DNA from: Streptomyces sp. 71268
Lineage (GTDB): Bacteria; Actinomycetota; Actinomycetes; Streptomycetales; Streptomycetaceae
NCBI RefSeq assembly: GCF_029392895.1
Contig: NZ_CP114200.1
Location: 5,958,501-6,022,500 of the forward strand
DNA length: 64,000 nt
Reading direction: 5' to 3'
Shown here: piece after piece, positions 1-8,362 of the stretch
Layout: every line of letters starts with the position of its first letter
Numbering within the stretch: position 1 is the stretch's first letter
Position numbers and translations under genes: made by a program
The notes under the pieces: generated by a model
Told to the model about the DNA's origin: nothing
The model's input: the letters and a program-made list of their open reading frames with translations, nothing else
The model's database searches: none

Positions 1-1362
1 GGCTGCCATATCCCGGCCCGAGGTCTCCTGGAGCACCGAGAGCAGGTCGCCCAGGGTGGTGTTGCCGTAGGCGTGCCGCTTGAAGTAGCGGCGGGCGCCT
101 TCGAGGAACGCCTCCTCGCCGACGTAGGCCACCAGTTGCTTGAGCACCGAGGCGCCCTTGGCGTACGTGATGCCGTCGAAGTTGAGCTTGGCGTCCTCCA
201 GGTCCCGGATGTCGGCGGTGACCGGGTGCGTGGAGGAGAGCTGGTCGGCGCGGTAGGCCCAGCTCTTGCGGCGGTTGGCGAAGGTGATCCAGCCGTCGGT
301 GAAGCGGGTGGCGCCGACCAGCGCGTAGGCGCCCATGAAGTCGGCGAAGGACTCCTTGAGCCACAGGTCGTCCCACCACTCCATGGTGACCAGGTCGCCG
401 AACCACATGTGGGCCATCTCGTGCAGCAGGGTGTTGCTGCGGGCCTCGTAGGACGCCTGGGTGACCCTGCCCCGGAAGATGTACTCCTCGCGGAAGGTGA
501 CGCAGCCCGGGTTCTCCATCGCGCCGATGTTGTACTCGGGCACGAACGCCTGGTCGTACTTGCCGAACGGGTACGGGTAGTCGAACCGCTCGTGGAAGAA
601 GTCGAGCCCCTGCTTGGTGACGGTGAAGATGTCGTCCGCGTCGAAGTGCCTGGCCAGCCCCTTGCGGCAGAGCGCGCCCAGCGGGATCTCCAGCGTGCTG
701 CCGTCGGGCAGGGTCCGGCTGTAGTGGTCGCGCTCGTAGTGGTACGGGCCGGCGACGACGGCGGTGATGTACGTGGAGATCGGCCTGGTCGGCACGAAGC
801 GGGTGTGCGTGCCGCCGCCCTCGGCCGGGGTGCTCTCGCCGTCCCGCTCGCCGTTGCTGAGCACCGTCCAGCCCTCGGGCGCGGTCACCGCGAAGGTGAA
901 GGGGGCCTTCAGGTCGGGCTGCTCGAAGTTGGCGAAGACCCGGCGCGAGTCGGCCGGCTCGAAGTGCGTGTAGAGGTAGACCTCGCCGTCCTCGGGGTCC
1001 ACGAAACGGTGCAGGCCCTGGCCGGTCTTGCTGTACGCGCACCGCGCGTCCACGGTCAGCGTGTTCTCCGCGGCCAGGCCGGTCAGCGCGATCCGGGACC
1101 CGTCGTAGACCTCGGAGACGTCGAGCGCGCGCCCGTTCAGGGTGAGCGAGGTGATCGAGGGGGCGAGCAGATCCGCGAAGGAGTCGGCGCCCTCGGTGGC
1201 GCAGCGGAACCGGATGGTGGTGACCGAACGGAAGGTGCGCGGCCCGTCGCCCTCCTGGGCCCCGACGGCACCGCGCACGTCGAGCGCGATGTCGTACGCG
1301 TCCACGGTGAGCAGCTCGGCCCGGGTACGGGCCTCTTCACGGGTCAGGTTCTCACCGGGCAC
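1..1362 (-). CDS. pepN: Aminopeptidase N (partial; C-terminal part outside the window)
   Basis: M1-family zinc aminopeptidase that removes N-terminal residues from cytoplasmic peptides. The 454 codons present cover the N-terminal beta domain and the catalytic start: the exopeptidase motif GAMEN, then the zinc site HEMAH with the second zinc glutamate about 19 residues on (WLKESFADFMG). The start is GTG at 1362, preceded by GAGGGAG at good distance, and the protein begins PGENLTREEA as actinobacterial PepN does. The full protein is normally about 850 residues, so roughly the last 400 lie beyond base 1. It is read toward the left edge, in the same direction as sodF but separated from it by a strong hairpin. 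Identification is secure. Confidence 0.95.
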   Translation of the reverse strand, partial: MPGENLTREEARTRAELLTVDAYDIALDVRGAVGAQEGDGPRTFRSVTTIRFRCATEGADSFADLLAPSITSLTLNGRALDVSEVYDGSRIALTGLAAENTLTVDARCAYSKTGQGLHRFVDPEDGEVYLYTHFEPADSRRVFANFEQPDLKAPFTFAVTAPEGWTVLSNGERDGESTPAEGGGTHTRFVPTRPISTYITAVVAGPYHYERDHYSRTLPDGSTLEIPLGALCRKGLARHFDADDIFTVTKQGLDFFHERFDYPYPFGKYDQAFVPEYNIGAMENPGCVTFREEYIFRGRVTQASYEARSNTLLHEMAHMWFGDLVTMEWWDDLWLKESFADFMGAYALVGATRFTDGWITFANRRKSWAYRADQLSSTHPVTADIRDLEDAKLNFDGITYAKGASVLKQLVAYVGEEAFLEGARRYFKRHAYGNTTLGDLLSVLQETSGRDMAA

Positions 1363-1537
1363 GACGGGACTCCCTCGTCTTCGTCTCATGTGTAGGTCAG
1401 CAGGAATCATTTCATGCGTGATGCACGGAGGTGATAAAGGGAGGGAATGGAAGCTGGTGACGCGCGGGGGCGCGGCACGGCGGGCCCGTGGACGGGTGCG
1501 GCGGGACCCGTGGGACGTGTGGGAGGGTCGGGCACGA

Positions 1538-1574
1538 CAGGGCCCCCACGCGCGTCGATCGCGTGGGGGCCCTG
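1538..1574 (-). terminator. Strong hairpin between sodF and pepN
   Basis: A perfect 15-bp GC-rich stem (1538-1552 with 1560-1574) and a 7-base loop, about 120 bases past the sodF stop. It probably ends sodF transcription before pepN. The T-run is on the plus-strand side, so on the sodF strand it is a stem without a U-tract, as is common in Streptomyces. Nothing else is visible in the 329-base gap between the two genes. Confidence 0.75.
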
Positions 1575-1691
1575 CCTTTTTCCGCCCGCCTACGTGAAGG
1601 GTGAGAAGACGATCACGTCAGCAGGAGGTCGGGGGCGGCCGGCGCGCGGGAGCCGGCGGCGTGCCGCCCGCGCTTCCGCCGCGGCCGCGGC

Positions 1692-2333
1692 TCAGGGGGC
1701 GAGCAGCAGGTTGCCGGCCCGCTCGGTGGCGGAGCGGTAGCGCTTGGCCACGTCCTGCCAGTTGACGACCTGCCACATCGCCTCGATGAAGTCCACCTTC
1801 TGGTTCTTGTACTGCAGGTAGAAGGCGTGCTCCCAGGCGTCGAAGACCAGGATGGGCACCGAGCCCTGGCCGACGTTGCCCTGGTGGTCGTAGACCTGCT
1901 CGACCACGAGCCGGCCGCTGACCGGCTCGTACGCCAGCACGCCCCAGCCCGAACCCTGGGTGGTGGCCGCCGCCTTGGTCAGGTGGGCCTTGAACTTCGC
2001 GAAGGAGCCGAAGGACTCGGTGATGGCGTCGGCCAGGTCACCCACGCCGTCCTTGTCCAGCGGCTCGCCGCCGCCCTCACCGGTCATGTTGTGCCAGTAG
2101 ATGCTGTGCAGGATGTGCCCGGACAAGTGGAAGGCCAGGTTCTTCTCCAGGCCGTTGATCGCGCCCCACTGGTCCTTGTCCCGCGCCTCCGCGAGCTGCT
2201 CCACGGTGTCGTTGGCGCCCTTGACGTAGGCGGCGTGGTGCTTGTCGTGGTGCAGCTCGATGATCTCGGGGCTGATCACCGGTGCCAGCGCCGAGTAGTC
2301 GTACGGAAGTTCAGGAAGTGTGTAGATGGCCAT
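1692..2333 (-). CDS. sodF: Iron-type superoxide dismutase
   Basis: Cytoplasmic Fe/Mn-family superoxide dismutase of 213 residues, converting superoxide to oxygen and hydrogen peroxide. The four metal ligands are visible: His28, His76 (in GHILHS), Asp165 and His169 (DAWEH). The sequence alone does not separate iron from manganese use. The perfect Nur box just upstream does, because Streptomyces use nickel-loaded Nur to repress sodF when the nickel enzyme SodN can replace it (established knowledge for S. coelicolor). The ATG at 2333 gives the usual family N-terminus ([12 protein letters not shown]). It is monocistronic, with hairpins on both sides. Confidence 0.95.
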   Translation of the reverse strand: MAIYTLPELPYDYSALAPVISPEIIELHHDKHHAAYVKGANDTVEQLAEARDKDQWGAINGLEKNLAFHLSGHILHSIYWHNMTGEGGGEPLDKDGVGDLADAITESFGSFAKFKAHLTKAAATTQGSGWGVLAYEPVSGRLVVEQVYDHQGNVGQGSVPILVFDAWEHAFYLQYKNQKVDFIEAMWQVVNWQDVAKRYRSATERAGNLLLAP

Positions 2334-2355
2334 GCCGAGCCCTCCGACTGCTTAT

Positions 2356-2370
2356 TGCAATTAACTTGCA
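2356..2370 (-). promoter_or_regulatory. Nur box in the sodF promoter
   Basis: The sequence TGCAA-N5-TTGCA matches the published Streptomyces Nur operator exactly. It lies 23-37 bases upstream of the sodF ATG, where it would overlap the core promoter. Ni-Nur bound here would block sodF. It is one of the few AT-rich spots nearby. Confidence 0.85.
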
Positions 2371-2430
2371 GGTGCACGCTACCAGCAAGACCATTTCGCG
2401 CCACGGAGCGGCGTTGACCTGGTCCAAAAG

Positions 2431-2477
2431 ACGGAGGCGGGGTGGTCCCCCGGTCTGAGGGACCATCCCGCCTCCGT
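2431..2477 (-). terminator. Second hairpin downstream of permease 1
   Basis: A 19-bp stem with one G-T pair (2431-2449 with 2459-2477) around a 9-base loop, between the first permease and the sodF promoter. With the adjacent hairpin at 2519-2563 it forms a double terminator insulating sodF from permease read-through. Confidence 0.65.
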
Positions 2478-2518
2478 CGTACGCCGCCACCCCTTCAGCC
2501 GGGGCCGCGCACCACGCG

Positions 2519-2563
2519 CCGGCGCCGTCCGGGCCCGCTTCGAGCGGGCCCGGACGGCGCCGG
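2519..2563 (-). terminator. Terminator of permease 1
   Basis: A perfect 21-bp GC stem with a TCG loop, starting 27 bases past the permease stop codon. Long T-less hairpins of this kind are the usual gene ends in this window. Confidence 0.75.
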
Positions 2564-2589
2564 GGTGGATCAGTCGAAAGAGTGTCGCG

Positions 2590-4137
2590 CTAGCTGCTCG
2601 GCCCGTCCTTGGGCGCCTCGGCCCTGCCGCCCGGCTCGCCGGAGGCGACGGGGGTGTCCGCGTCGGCCTTGGCGGCGGCCACGACGGCGGCGGCGTCCAC
2701 GCCGCCGGCCTGGCCCGCCGCGCGCTGCCGTACGTAGCCGATGACGGCGAAGACCACCGCGAGCCCCGCGGTGAAGAAGAGCTGCGTGCGGGTGTCGTCC
2801 TCACGGAGCATCAGCAGCAGCACGCCGACCGTGGCGATCAGCGCCACCCAGGTCAGGTACGGGAAGAGCCACATGCGCACGATGAGCTTGTCCGGCGCCT
2901 CGCGCTCCAACTGGCGCCGCATGCGCAGTTGGGCCGCGGCGATGAAGCCCCACACCACGAGCACGGCCGCGCCGACCATGTTCAGCAGCCACTTGAAGAT
3001 CGTCTCGGGCCACCAGTAGTTGAACAGCACCGCCAGGAAGCCGAACGCGGCCGAGGCGACCACCGCGCGGCGCGGCACCCGGTTGCTGACCGTCTTCAGG
3101 AAGCGCGGCCCCTGGCCGCGCGCGACCAGCGAGTACGCCATGCGCGAGGCGCCGTAGATGTTGGCGTTCATCGCCGAGAGCAGCGCCACCAGGACGATGA
3201 CGTTCATCGTGTCGCCGGCCGCCGGGATGTCGATGTGGTTCAGCACCGCCACGTACGGGCCGTCGTTGACCACCGCCATGTCGTCCCACGGGATGAGCGT
3301 GACGATGACCAGCATCGAGCCGACGTAGAAGAGGCCGATCCGCCACATCGCGGTGCGCACGGCCTTGGCGACGCCCTTGCGGGGGTGCTCGGACTCGGCG
3401 GCGGCGATGGTGACCGTCTCCAGACCACCGAAGGCGAACACCGAGGCCAGCAGGCCGACGACCAGGCCGTCCACGCCGTTGGGCAGGAAGCCGCCGTCGC
3501 CGGTGAGGTTGTCGGTGCCCGGCGCGTCGGTGCCGGGCAGCGCGCCCATGATGGCCAGGACGCCGAGGATCAGGAAGGCGGCGATCGCGGCGACCTTGAG
3601 GGCCGCGAACCAGAACTCGAACTCGCCGAAGTTGCTCACCGCCGCCAGGTTGGTGCCGGTGAACACCACCATGAACAGGGCGACCCACATCCAGGACTCG
3701 GTGTCCGGGAACCAGCCCACCATGATGTCGGCGGCGCCGATGGCCTCCGCGGCCACCGCCACGCACAGCAGCATCCAGAACATCCAGCCGGCGGTGAACC
3801 CGGCCCACGGGCCGAGCGAGCGCTCGGCGTGCACCGAGAACGAGCCGGACGCCGGATTGGCCGCGGCCATCTCGCCCAGCATCCGCATGACCAGCATCAC
3901 CAGCAGGCCCGAGGCGGCGTACGCCAGGACGATGGCCGGCCCCGCCGCGCGGATGCCGGCGCCGGAGCCCACGAACAGGCCCGCACCGATGACGCCACCC
4001 AGCGCGATCATCGACAGATGTCGCTGCTTGAGACCGTGGCCAAGATTGACGCTATCGGTAGCGGCGGCTTCGTTGCCGTCCGTTACCCCTTTGGTTGGCT
4101 CGCGCTCCGATGCGGGGAACGCGGGGGTCCGCTTCAT
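2590..4137 (-). CDS. Amino-acid permease, AAT family (permease 1)
   Basis: APC-superfamily secondary transporter of 515 residues, probably importing an amino acid with protons. The AAT-family opening is visible: LKQRHLSMIALGGVIGAGLF followed by VGSGAGI, then about twelve hydrophobic segments, the FGEFEFWFA loop after the fifth, and a charged C-terminal tail rich in alanine and proline. ATG 4137 lacks a clear ribosome site, but no better in-frame start is seen before the conserved LGHGLKQRH. It is a paralogue of the permeases at 4279 and 6703, so the trio probably arose by tandem duplication. Substrate cannot be told from sequence; gamma-aminobutyrate, aromatic and histidine/proline transporters share this family. 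Confidence 0.85.
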   Translation of the reverse strand: MKRTPAFPASEREPTKGVTDGNEAAATDSVNLGHGLKQRHLSMIALGGVIGAGLFVGSGAGIRAAGPAIVLAYAASGLLVMLVMRMLGEMAAANPASGSFSVHAERSLGPWAGFTAGWMFWMLLCVAVAAEAIGAADIMVGWFPDTESWMWVALFMVVFTGTNLAAVSNFGEFEFWFAALKVAAIAAFLILGVLAIMGALPGTDAPGTDNLTGDGGFLPNGVDGLVVGLLASVFAFGGLETVTIAAAESEHPRKGVAKAVRTAMWRIGLFYVGSMLVIVTLIPWDDMAVVNDGPYVAVLNHIDIPAAGDTMNVIVLVALLSAMNANIYGASRMAYSLVARGQGPRFLKTVSNRVPRRAVVASAAFGFLAVLFNYWWPETIFKWLLNMVGAAVLVVWGFIAAAQLRMRRQLEREAPDKLIVRMWLFPYLTWVALIATVGVLLLMLREDDTRTQLFFTAGLAVVFAVIGYVRQRAAGQAGGVDAAAVVAAAKADADTPVASGEPGGRAEAPKDGPSS

Positions 4138-4200
4138 GGTGATAAAGGTCCAGTCCGTGAGAGCCCTGACGTGCGCATGAAGCTGCCAGTGTGGGGCCGG

Positions 4201-4238
4201 TGTCCGCTCAGGACAACAGTTCGGACAGCCCTGTCCGA
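4201..4238. promoter_or_regulatory. Two adjacent palindromes upstream of permease 1
   Basis: Perfect inverted repeats TGTCC-N5-GGACA (4201-4215) and TCGGACA-N4-TGTCCGA (4221-4238) share the half-site TGTCC/GGACA. They lie 64-101 bases upstream of the permease 1 start, in the gap after permease 2. This is the arrangement expected for a dimeric repressor binding two sites. The regulator is unknown. Confidence 0.5.
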
Positions 4239-4278
4239 TATGCAGACGGCATCGTTACGTAGCGTGCCCGACCGATCG

Positions 4279-5685
4279 TCAGGTTGGCTGCTCTTCGGCC
4301 GCTTCGCGCCGCTTGACCACTTCTCGTACACCCGCGACGGCCAACACGGTGGCGGTCGCTCCGGCCGACCACAGCAACTGCGGGCGGGCACCGTCATCGG
4401 TCAGCATGAGCACCAGGACGCCGGCCATCGCGACCAGAGCCGCCCACGTCAGCCACGGGAAGGCCCACATGCGCAGCGGCAGCGCGGCCACCTCGGCCGG
4501 GTCCATCCGCGAGCGCAGCCGAAGCTGCGAGGCGGCGATCAGCGCCCAGACGAAGAGCAGCACCGCGCCAACGGCGTTCAGCAGGTACTGAAAGATGGAA
4601 TCCGGCCACTTCAGGTTGAGCAGCACCGAGACGAAGCCGAAGGCCACCGAGGCGAACACCGCCCGGCGCGGCACGCCGCCGGACCCCACCCGCAGCAGCG
4701 CCCGCGGCGCCTCGCCGCGCTCCGCAAGGGAGAAGATCATCCGCGATGAGCCGTAGAGGTTGGCGTTGAGCGCCGACAGCAGCGCCACGAACACCACGAC
4801 GTTCATGATCTGCCCGGCCGCCGGCACGCCGACGTGGTCGAGCACCGCCACGTACGGGCTCTTGCCGGGGGCCATGTCCGTCCACGGCAGCACGGTCACG
4901 ATGACCAGCATCGAGCCGATGTAGAAGAAGACGATGCGCCACACCGCGCTGCGCACCGCCCGGCCCACCGCGCGCGCCGGGTCGTCCGACTCGGCCGCCG
5001 CGATCGTCACCACCTCGAGGCCGCCGAAGGCGAAGACCACCGCGAGCACGCCGGAGACCACGCCGCCCCACCCCTCGGGCAGGAAGCCGCCCTGGCCGGT
5101 CAGGTTGGTCAGGCCCACCGCGTCGGTGTCCGGCAGCATCCCGAAGATCGCCAGCAGTCCGAGCGCCAGGAACAGCACGATCGCCCCCACCTTGAGGGCG
5201 GCGAACCAGAACTCGAACTCCCCGAAGTTGCGCACGGCCGCCAGGTTGGCGGCCGTGAACACCACCATGAACAGCAGCACCCACGCCCACTGCGGCACCT
5301 CCGGCACCCAGCCGTGCGCGATGCCCGCCGCCCCCGTCGCCTCCACGGCCAACACGACGACCAGCAGGAACCAGTACAGCCACCCCACCGAGAAGCCGGC
5401 CCAGCGGCCGAGGGCGCGCTCGGCGTGCACCGAGAAGGCGCCCGAGGCGGGCATCGCCGCCGACATCTCGCCCAGCATCCGCATCACCAGCATCGCGAGC
5501 GCGCCCGCGAGCAGGTAGGAGAGCACGATGCCAGGCCCCGCCACCGCGATGCCCGCGCCCGAGCCGACGAACAGCCCGGCGCCGATCACCCCGCCGAGCC
5601 CGAGCATCGTCATGTGGCGCTGCTTGAGCCCACCGGCCAGCGGTTCTTCCGTGCCGGCCGCGCCGGACGTGGGTGTGTCGTGCAT
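4279..5685 (-). CDS. Amino-acid permease, AAT family (permease 2)
   Basis: Second APC/AAT-type permease, 468 residues, with the same signatures as its neighbours (LKQRHMTMLGLGG, FVGSGAG, LGEMSAAMPASGAFS, FGEFEFWFA) and about twelve membrane spans. I chose ATG 5685 (MHDTPTSGAAG), preceded by GAGAG. The open frame runs 189 codons further up, but that part is proline/arginine-rich, has no homology to transporters and would overlap the divergent bioY control region. The short hydrophilic tail ends in QPT. Its substrate is unknown. It ends 141 bases before permease 1, with the paired palindromes in between, so permease 1 probably has its own promoter. Confidence 0.85.
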   Translation of the reverse strand: MHDTPTSGAAGTEEPLAGGLKQRHMTMLGLGGVIGAGLFVGSGAGIAVAGPGIVLSYLLAGALAMLVMRMLGEMSAAMPASGAFSVHAERALGRWAGFSVGWLYWFLLVVVLAVEATGAAGIAHGWVPEVPQWAWVLLFMVVFTAANLAAVRNFGEFEFWFAALKVGAIVLFLALGLLAIFGMLPDTDAVGLTNLTGQGGFLPEGWGGVVSGVLAVVFAFGGLEVVTIAAAESDDPARAVGRAVRSAVWRIVFFYIGSMLVIVTVLPWTDMAPGKSPYVAVLDHVGVPAAGQIMNVVVFVALLSALNANLYGSSRMIFSLAERGEAPRALLRVGSGGVPRRAVFASVAFGFVSVLLNLKWPDSIFQYLLNAVGAVLLFVWALIAASQLRLRSRMDPAEVAALPLRMWAFPWLTWAALVAMAGVLVLMLTDDGARPQLLWSAGATATVLAVAGVREVVKRREAAEEQPT

Positions 5686-5774
5686 CGCGCTCGTACTCTC
5701 GTATTGGTGGGAGCCCACAGTCTCGCCGCCGCATGCGAGGAACAGCAAAACGATCCATCCACCGCCCGCCGCTT

Positions 5775-5790
5775 CGTGATGAGCATCACG
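5775..5790. promoter_or_regulatory. Palindrome upstream of permease 2
   Basis: Perfect inverted repeat CGTGAT-N4-ATCACG, 90-105 bases upstream of the permease 2 start. Its position matches the palindromes before the other two permeases, but the half-site differs, so a different regulator is implied. No regulator gene is adjacent. Confidence 0.45.
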
Positions 5791-5873
5791 CGACCAGCCG
5801 AAACGGCGAACCCGCAGCGTGGCGCCGGGCCGCGGGCCGAGTGCGGTTCCCGCCAGGAGTCGGCTCGCGGGTT

Positions 5874-5886
5874 TGTACCGGGTACA
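5874..5886. promoter_or_regulatory. Palindromic operator before bioY
   Basis: Perfect 13-base inverted repeat TGTACC-G-GGTACA, 92 bases upstream of the bioY start, with a possible -10-like TAGGGG about 15 bases further on. The site would cover the -35 region of that promoter. Biotin transporters are usually repressed by biotin through a dedicated regulator, so a biotin-linked repressor is a fair guess. I cannot name the family from the site. Confidence 0.5.
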
Positions 5887-5977
5887 CGGTGGGCGGGTGG
5901 TAGGGGCTGGGTTAACGTCGCTGTGGCCGCGCCGCTTCGGCCATCCGCACCGTCCTGACTCTTCTCGGGGAGAAACG

Positions 5978-6577
5978 TTGAGCACTGTTTCCACCGCCAC
6001 TCGGCCCGGCTCGGTCCTGGCCGACCTGCTGCACGCCTCGTCCGACGGCCGCGCCCGCGCCCGGGACGCCGCCCTGGTCGTCGGGGGCGCCGCGCTGACC
6101 GGCGTCGCCGCGCAGATAGCCGTCCCCGTACCGGGCTCGCCGGTGCCGGTCACCGGCCAGACCTTCGCCGCGCTGCTGGTCGGGGCGTCCCTCGGCGCCG
6201 GCCGCGGCCTGCTCTCGCTGCTGGTGTACGCCCTGGTCGGGATGGCCGGCATGCCGTGGTTCGCGGAGGGCGAGTCGGGCGCCGCCGCCCCCTCCTTCGG
6301 CTACGTCATCGGCATGATGCTCGCGGCCACCGCGGTCGGCGCGCTGGCCCGGCGCGGCGGCGACCGCGGCATGGTCCGCACGGTGGGCACCATGGCGGTG
6401 GGCTCCGCGATCATCTACGCGGTCGGCGTGCCCTACCTGGCGCTGGCCACCAACATGTCGCTGACCGACGCGGTCGCCGCCGGCCTGACCCCGTTCCTGC
6501 TCGGCGACGCGCTCAAGGTGGCCCTGGCCATGGGCCTGCTCCCCGCCGCCTGGCGCCTCCTGGACCGCCGCTCCTGA
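5978..6577 (+). CDS. bioY: Biotin transporter substrate-binding protein BioY
   Basis: S-component of an energy-coupling-factor biotin transporter, about 199 residues, membrane-embedded. It shows the BioY features: an early AQIAVPVPGSPVPVTGQTFA segment (the conserved PVPxTxQ motif), then LLVGASLGAGRGLLSLLVYALVG and later glycine-rich spans. The start chosen is TTG 5978, with GGGGAG at the right distance; upstream residues in the same frame are arginine/proline noise. No bioM or bioN is adjacent, so it must work alone or with a shared ECF module elsewhere. It is divergent from permease 2 and ends against a bidirectional hairpin. Confidence 0.92.
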   Translation: MSTVSTATRPGSVLADLLHASSDGRARARDAALVVGGAALTGVAAQIAVPVPGSPVPVTGQTFAALLVGASLGAGRGLLSLLVYALVGMAGMPWFAEGESGAAAPSFGYVIGMMLAATAVGALARRGGDRGMVRTVGTMAVGSAIIYAVGVPYLALATNMSLTDAVAAGLTPFLLGDALKVALAMGLLPAAWRLLDRRS

Positions 6578-6626
6578 CCCACCCGCGCCGGCCCCGCCCC
6601 GGGCGGGGCCGGGCCACGCTCACACG

Positions 6627-6666
6627 AGAGCGCCCCACCGGCCCGGACGGGCGGGTGGGGCGCTCT
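6627..6666. terminator. Bidirectional terminator, bioY / permease 3
   Basis: An 18-bp stem (6627-6644 with 6649-6666, one mismatch) and a 4-base loop between the convergent ends of bioY and permease 3. It can serve both genes. Confidence 0.8.
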
Positions 6667-6702
6667 GGTGTCAGGGGGGCCGCGACCGGCGGCCCGGCCG
6701 GG

Positions 6703-8205
6703 TCAGGCGCGCTGCTTGGGCACCTCGGGGGCCTTGGCCGGCTCCGGCGCGTCGGCCGGCCCGGCCGCCGCCGTGGCCGACGCGCCGCGTCCCCGCCTGC
6801 GGTCCAGGACCAGGCTGGTGACCAGCACCAACGCGCCCACCACGAGCGAGAGCACCATCATCTCGCGGCCCTCGTCGTCGTAGAGCATGTAGCCGAGGAT
6901 GAAGATGATCAGCGCGATCGTCGCGTACGTCAGGTACGGGTAGAGCCACATCCGCACCGTGTGCCGCTCGGGCATCTCGCGCTCGATGATCGGGCGCATC
7001 CGCAGCTGCGAGAAGCAGATCACCATCCACACGAACAGGGCCACCGCGCCGGAGGAGTTCAGCAGGAACTCGAAGACCGTGTCCGGTGAGGTGTAGTTGA
7101 AGATCACGGCGACGAAGCCGAAGGCCACCGAGGACCAGATCGCGGCGGCCGGCACGCCCCGCTTGTTCACCCGTGCGAACGACGCGGGCGCGTCGCCGCG
7201 CTGGCCGAGCGAGAAGGCCATCCGGGAGGCCGTGTACAGGCCCGAGTTCAGACAGGACAGCACGGCCGTCACCACGATCACGTCCATGATCGTCCCGGCG
7301 TGGGCGATGCCGATCTCGTTCAGCGCGGCGACGTAGGGGCCGTCGTCAAGGAGCGCCTGCGAGTTCCACGGCAGCAGCATCACCACGAGCAGGATCGAGC
7401 CCAGGTAGAAGATGCCGATCCGCCAGATCACGCTGTTGGTCGCCCGGCTGACCATCTTCGCCGGCTCCGCGGACTCGCCCGCGGCCAGCGTGACGATCTC
7501 GCTGCCCATGAAGGAGAAGACGACCAGGAGCATGCCCGACAGGATGGTGCCGGGGCCGTTGGGCAGGAAGCCGCCGTCGCCGGTCAGGTGCGAGGTGCCC
7601 ACCGCCTCGGTGTCCGGCAGCACGCCGAAGACCGCGAGCCCGGCGATGACGATGAACGCCGCGATCGCCACGACCTTGATCCCGGCGAACCAGAACTCGA
7701 ACTCGCCGTACGAGCCGACCGAGGCCAGGTTCGTCGCGGTCAGCACGACCATCACCAGGAGCGCCCACGCCCACTGCGGGATGGGGGACACCCACTCGGT
7801 GAGGATCGCCGCCGCCGCGGTCGCCTCCACGGCGAGCACCACGACCCAGAAGAACCAGTACAGCCAGCCGATGGTGAACCCGGCCCAGCGCCCGAGCGCC
7901 CGGTCCGCGTAGGCCGAGAACGACCCCGAGGTCGGGTCGGCCGCGGCCATCTCGCCGAGCATCCGCATCACGAGGACGACCAGCAGGCCGGCGATGGCGT
8001 AGGAGATGAGGATGCCGGGGCCGGCCTTGGCGATGCCGGCGCCGGAGCCCACGAACAGGCCGGCGCCGATCACGCCGCCGATGGCGATCATCGACAGGTG
8101 TCGGTTCTTCAGGCCGGCCTTGAGGCCATCGCCGGACGCGTCACCGGGGGCCCCGGGTGCGTCCTTGGCCCCGTCGACCCTGACGGGGGGCGGCTGCGTA
8201 CTCAT
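6703..8205 (-). CDS. Amino-acid permease, AAT family (permease 3)
   Basis: Third APC/AAT-type permease, 500 residues, about twelve membrane spans. Core motifs LKNRHLSMIAIGGVIGAGLF, FVGSGAG, MLGEMAAADPTSGSFS and YGEFEFWFAGIK are present. The FSFMGSEIVTLAAGESAEP segment departs from the FAFGGLETVTIAAAESEHP form in permeases 1 and 2, so substrate range may differ; this one looks closer to GabP/AnsP-type carriers (inference). ATG 8205 gives a 30-residue hydrophilic leader. The C-terminal 40 residues are Ala/Pro-rich and cytoplasmic. Confidence 0.86.
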   Translation of the reverse strand: MSTQPPPVRVDGAKDAPGAPGDASGDGLKAGLKNRHLSMIAIGGVIGAGLFVGSGAGIAKAGPGILISYAIAGLLVVLVMRMLGEMAAADPTSGSFSAYADRALGRWAGFTIGWLYWFFWVVVLAVEATAAAAILTEWVSPIPQWAWALLVMVVLTATNLASVGSYGEFEFWFAGIKVVAIAAFIVIAGLAVFGVLPDTEAVGTSHLTGDGGFLPNGPGTILSGMLLVVFSFMGSEIVTLAAGESAEPAKMVSRATNSVIWRIGIFYLGSILLVVMLLPWNSQALLDDGPYVAALNEIGIAHAGTIMDVIVVTAVLSCLNSGLYTASRMAFSLGQRGDAPASFARVNKRGVPAAAIWSSVAFGFVAVIFNYTSPDTVFEFLLNSSGAVALFVWMVICFSQLRMRPIIEREMPERHTVRMWLYPYLTYATIALIIFILGYMLYDDEGREMMVLSLVVGALVLVTSLVLDRRRGRGASATAAAGPADAPEPAKAPEVPKQRA

Positions 8206-8236
8206 GCACGATCCTTAGCTTTGGTGGTGCGCTGTG

Positions 8237-8292
8237 CGGCTTCGGCATTCAAACTCAGGGTGAAGCCGAGCGGAAGAAGCGATTCCAAATCG
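8237..8292. promoter_or_regulatory. Palindrome and leader hairpin upstream of permease 3
   Basis: A perfect inverted repeat CGATT-CCA-AATCG (8280-8292) lies 75-87 bases before the permease 3 start. Nearer the gene, CGGCTTC (about 8237) can pair with GAAGCCG (about 8270) to give a stem in the leader RNA. Both could control the permease. Confidence 0.4.
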
Positions 8293-8362
8293 TTGCGCAC
8301 GGGAACTCGGTGTTCAGGACCCGTCCGCGCCTACCCGCCACCGCTCGTGCCACACTCAGCAC

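Noticed and set aside
5686..6252. N-terminal extension of permease 2
   Set aside because: The added 189 residues have no transporter features and would cover the bioY control region and start.
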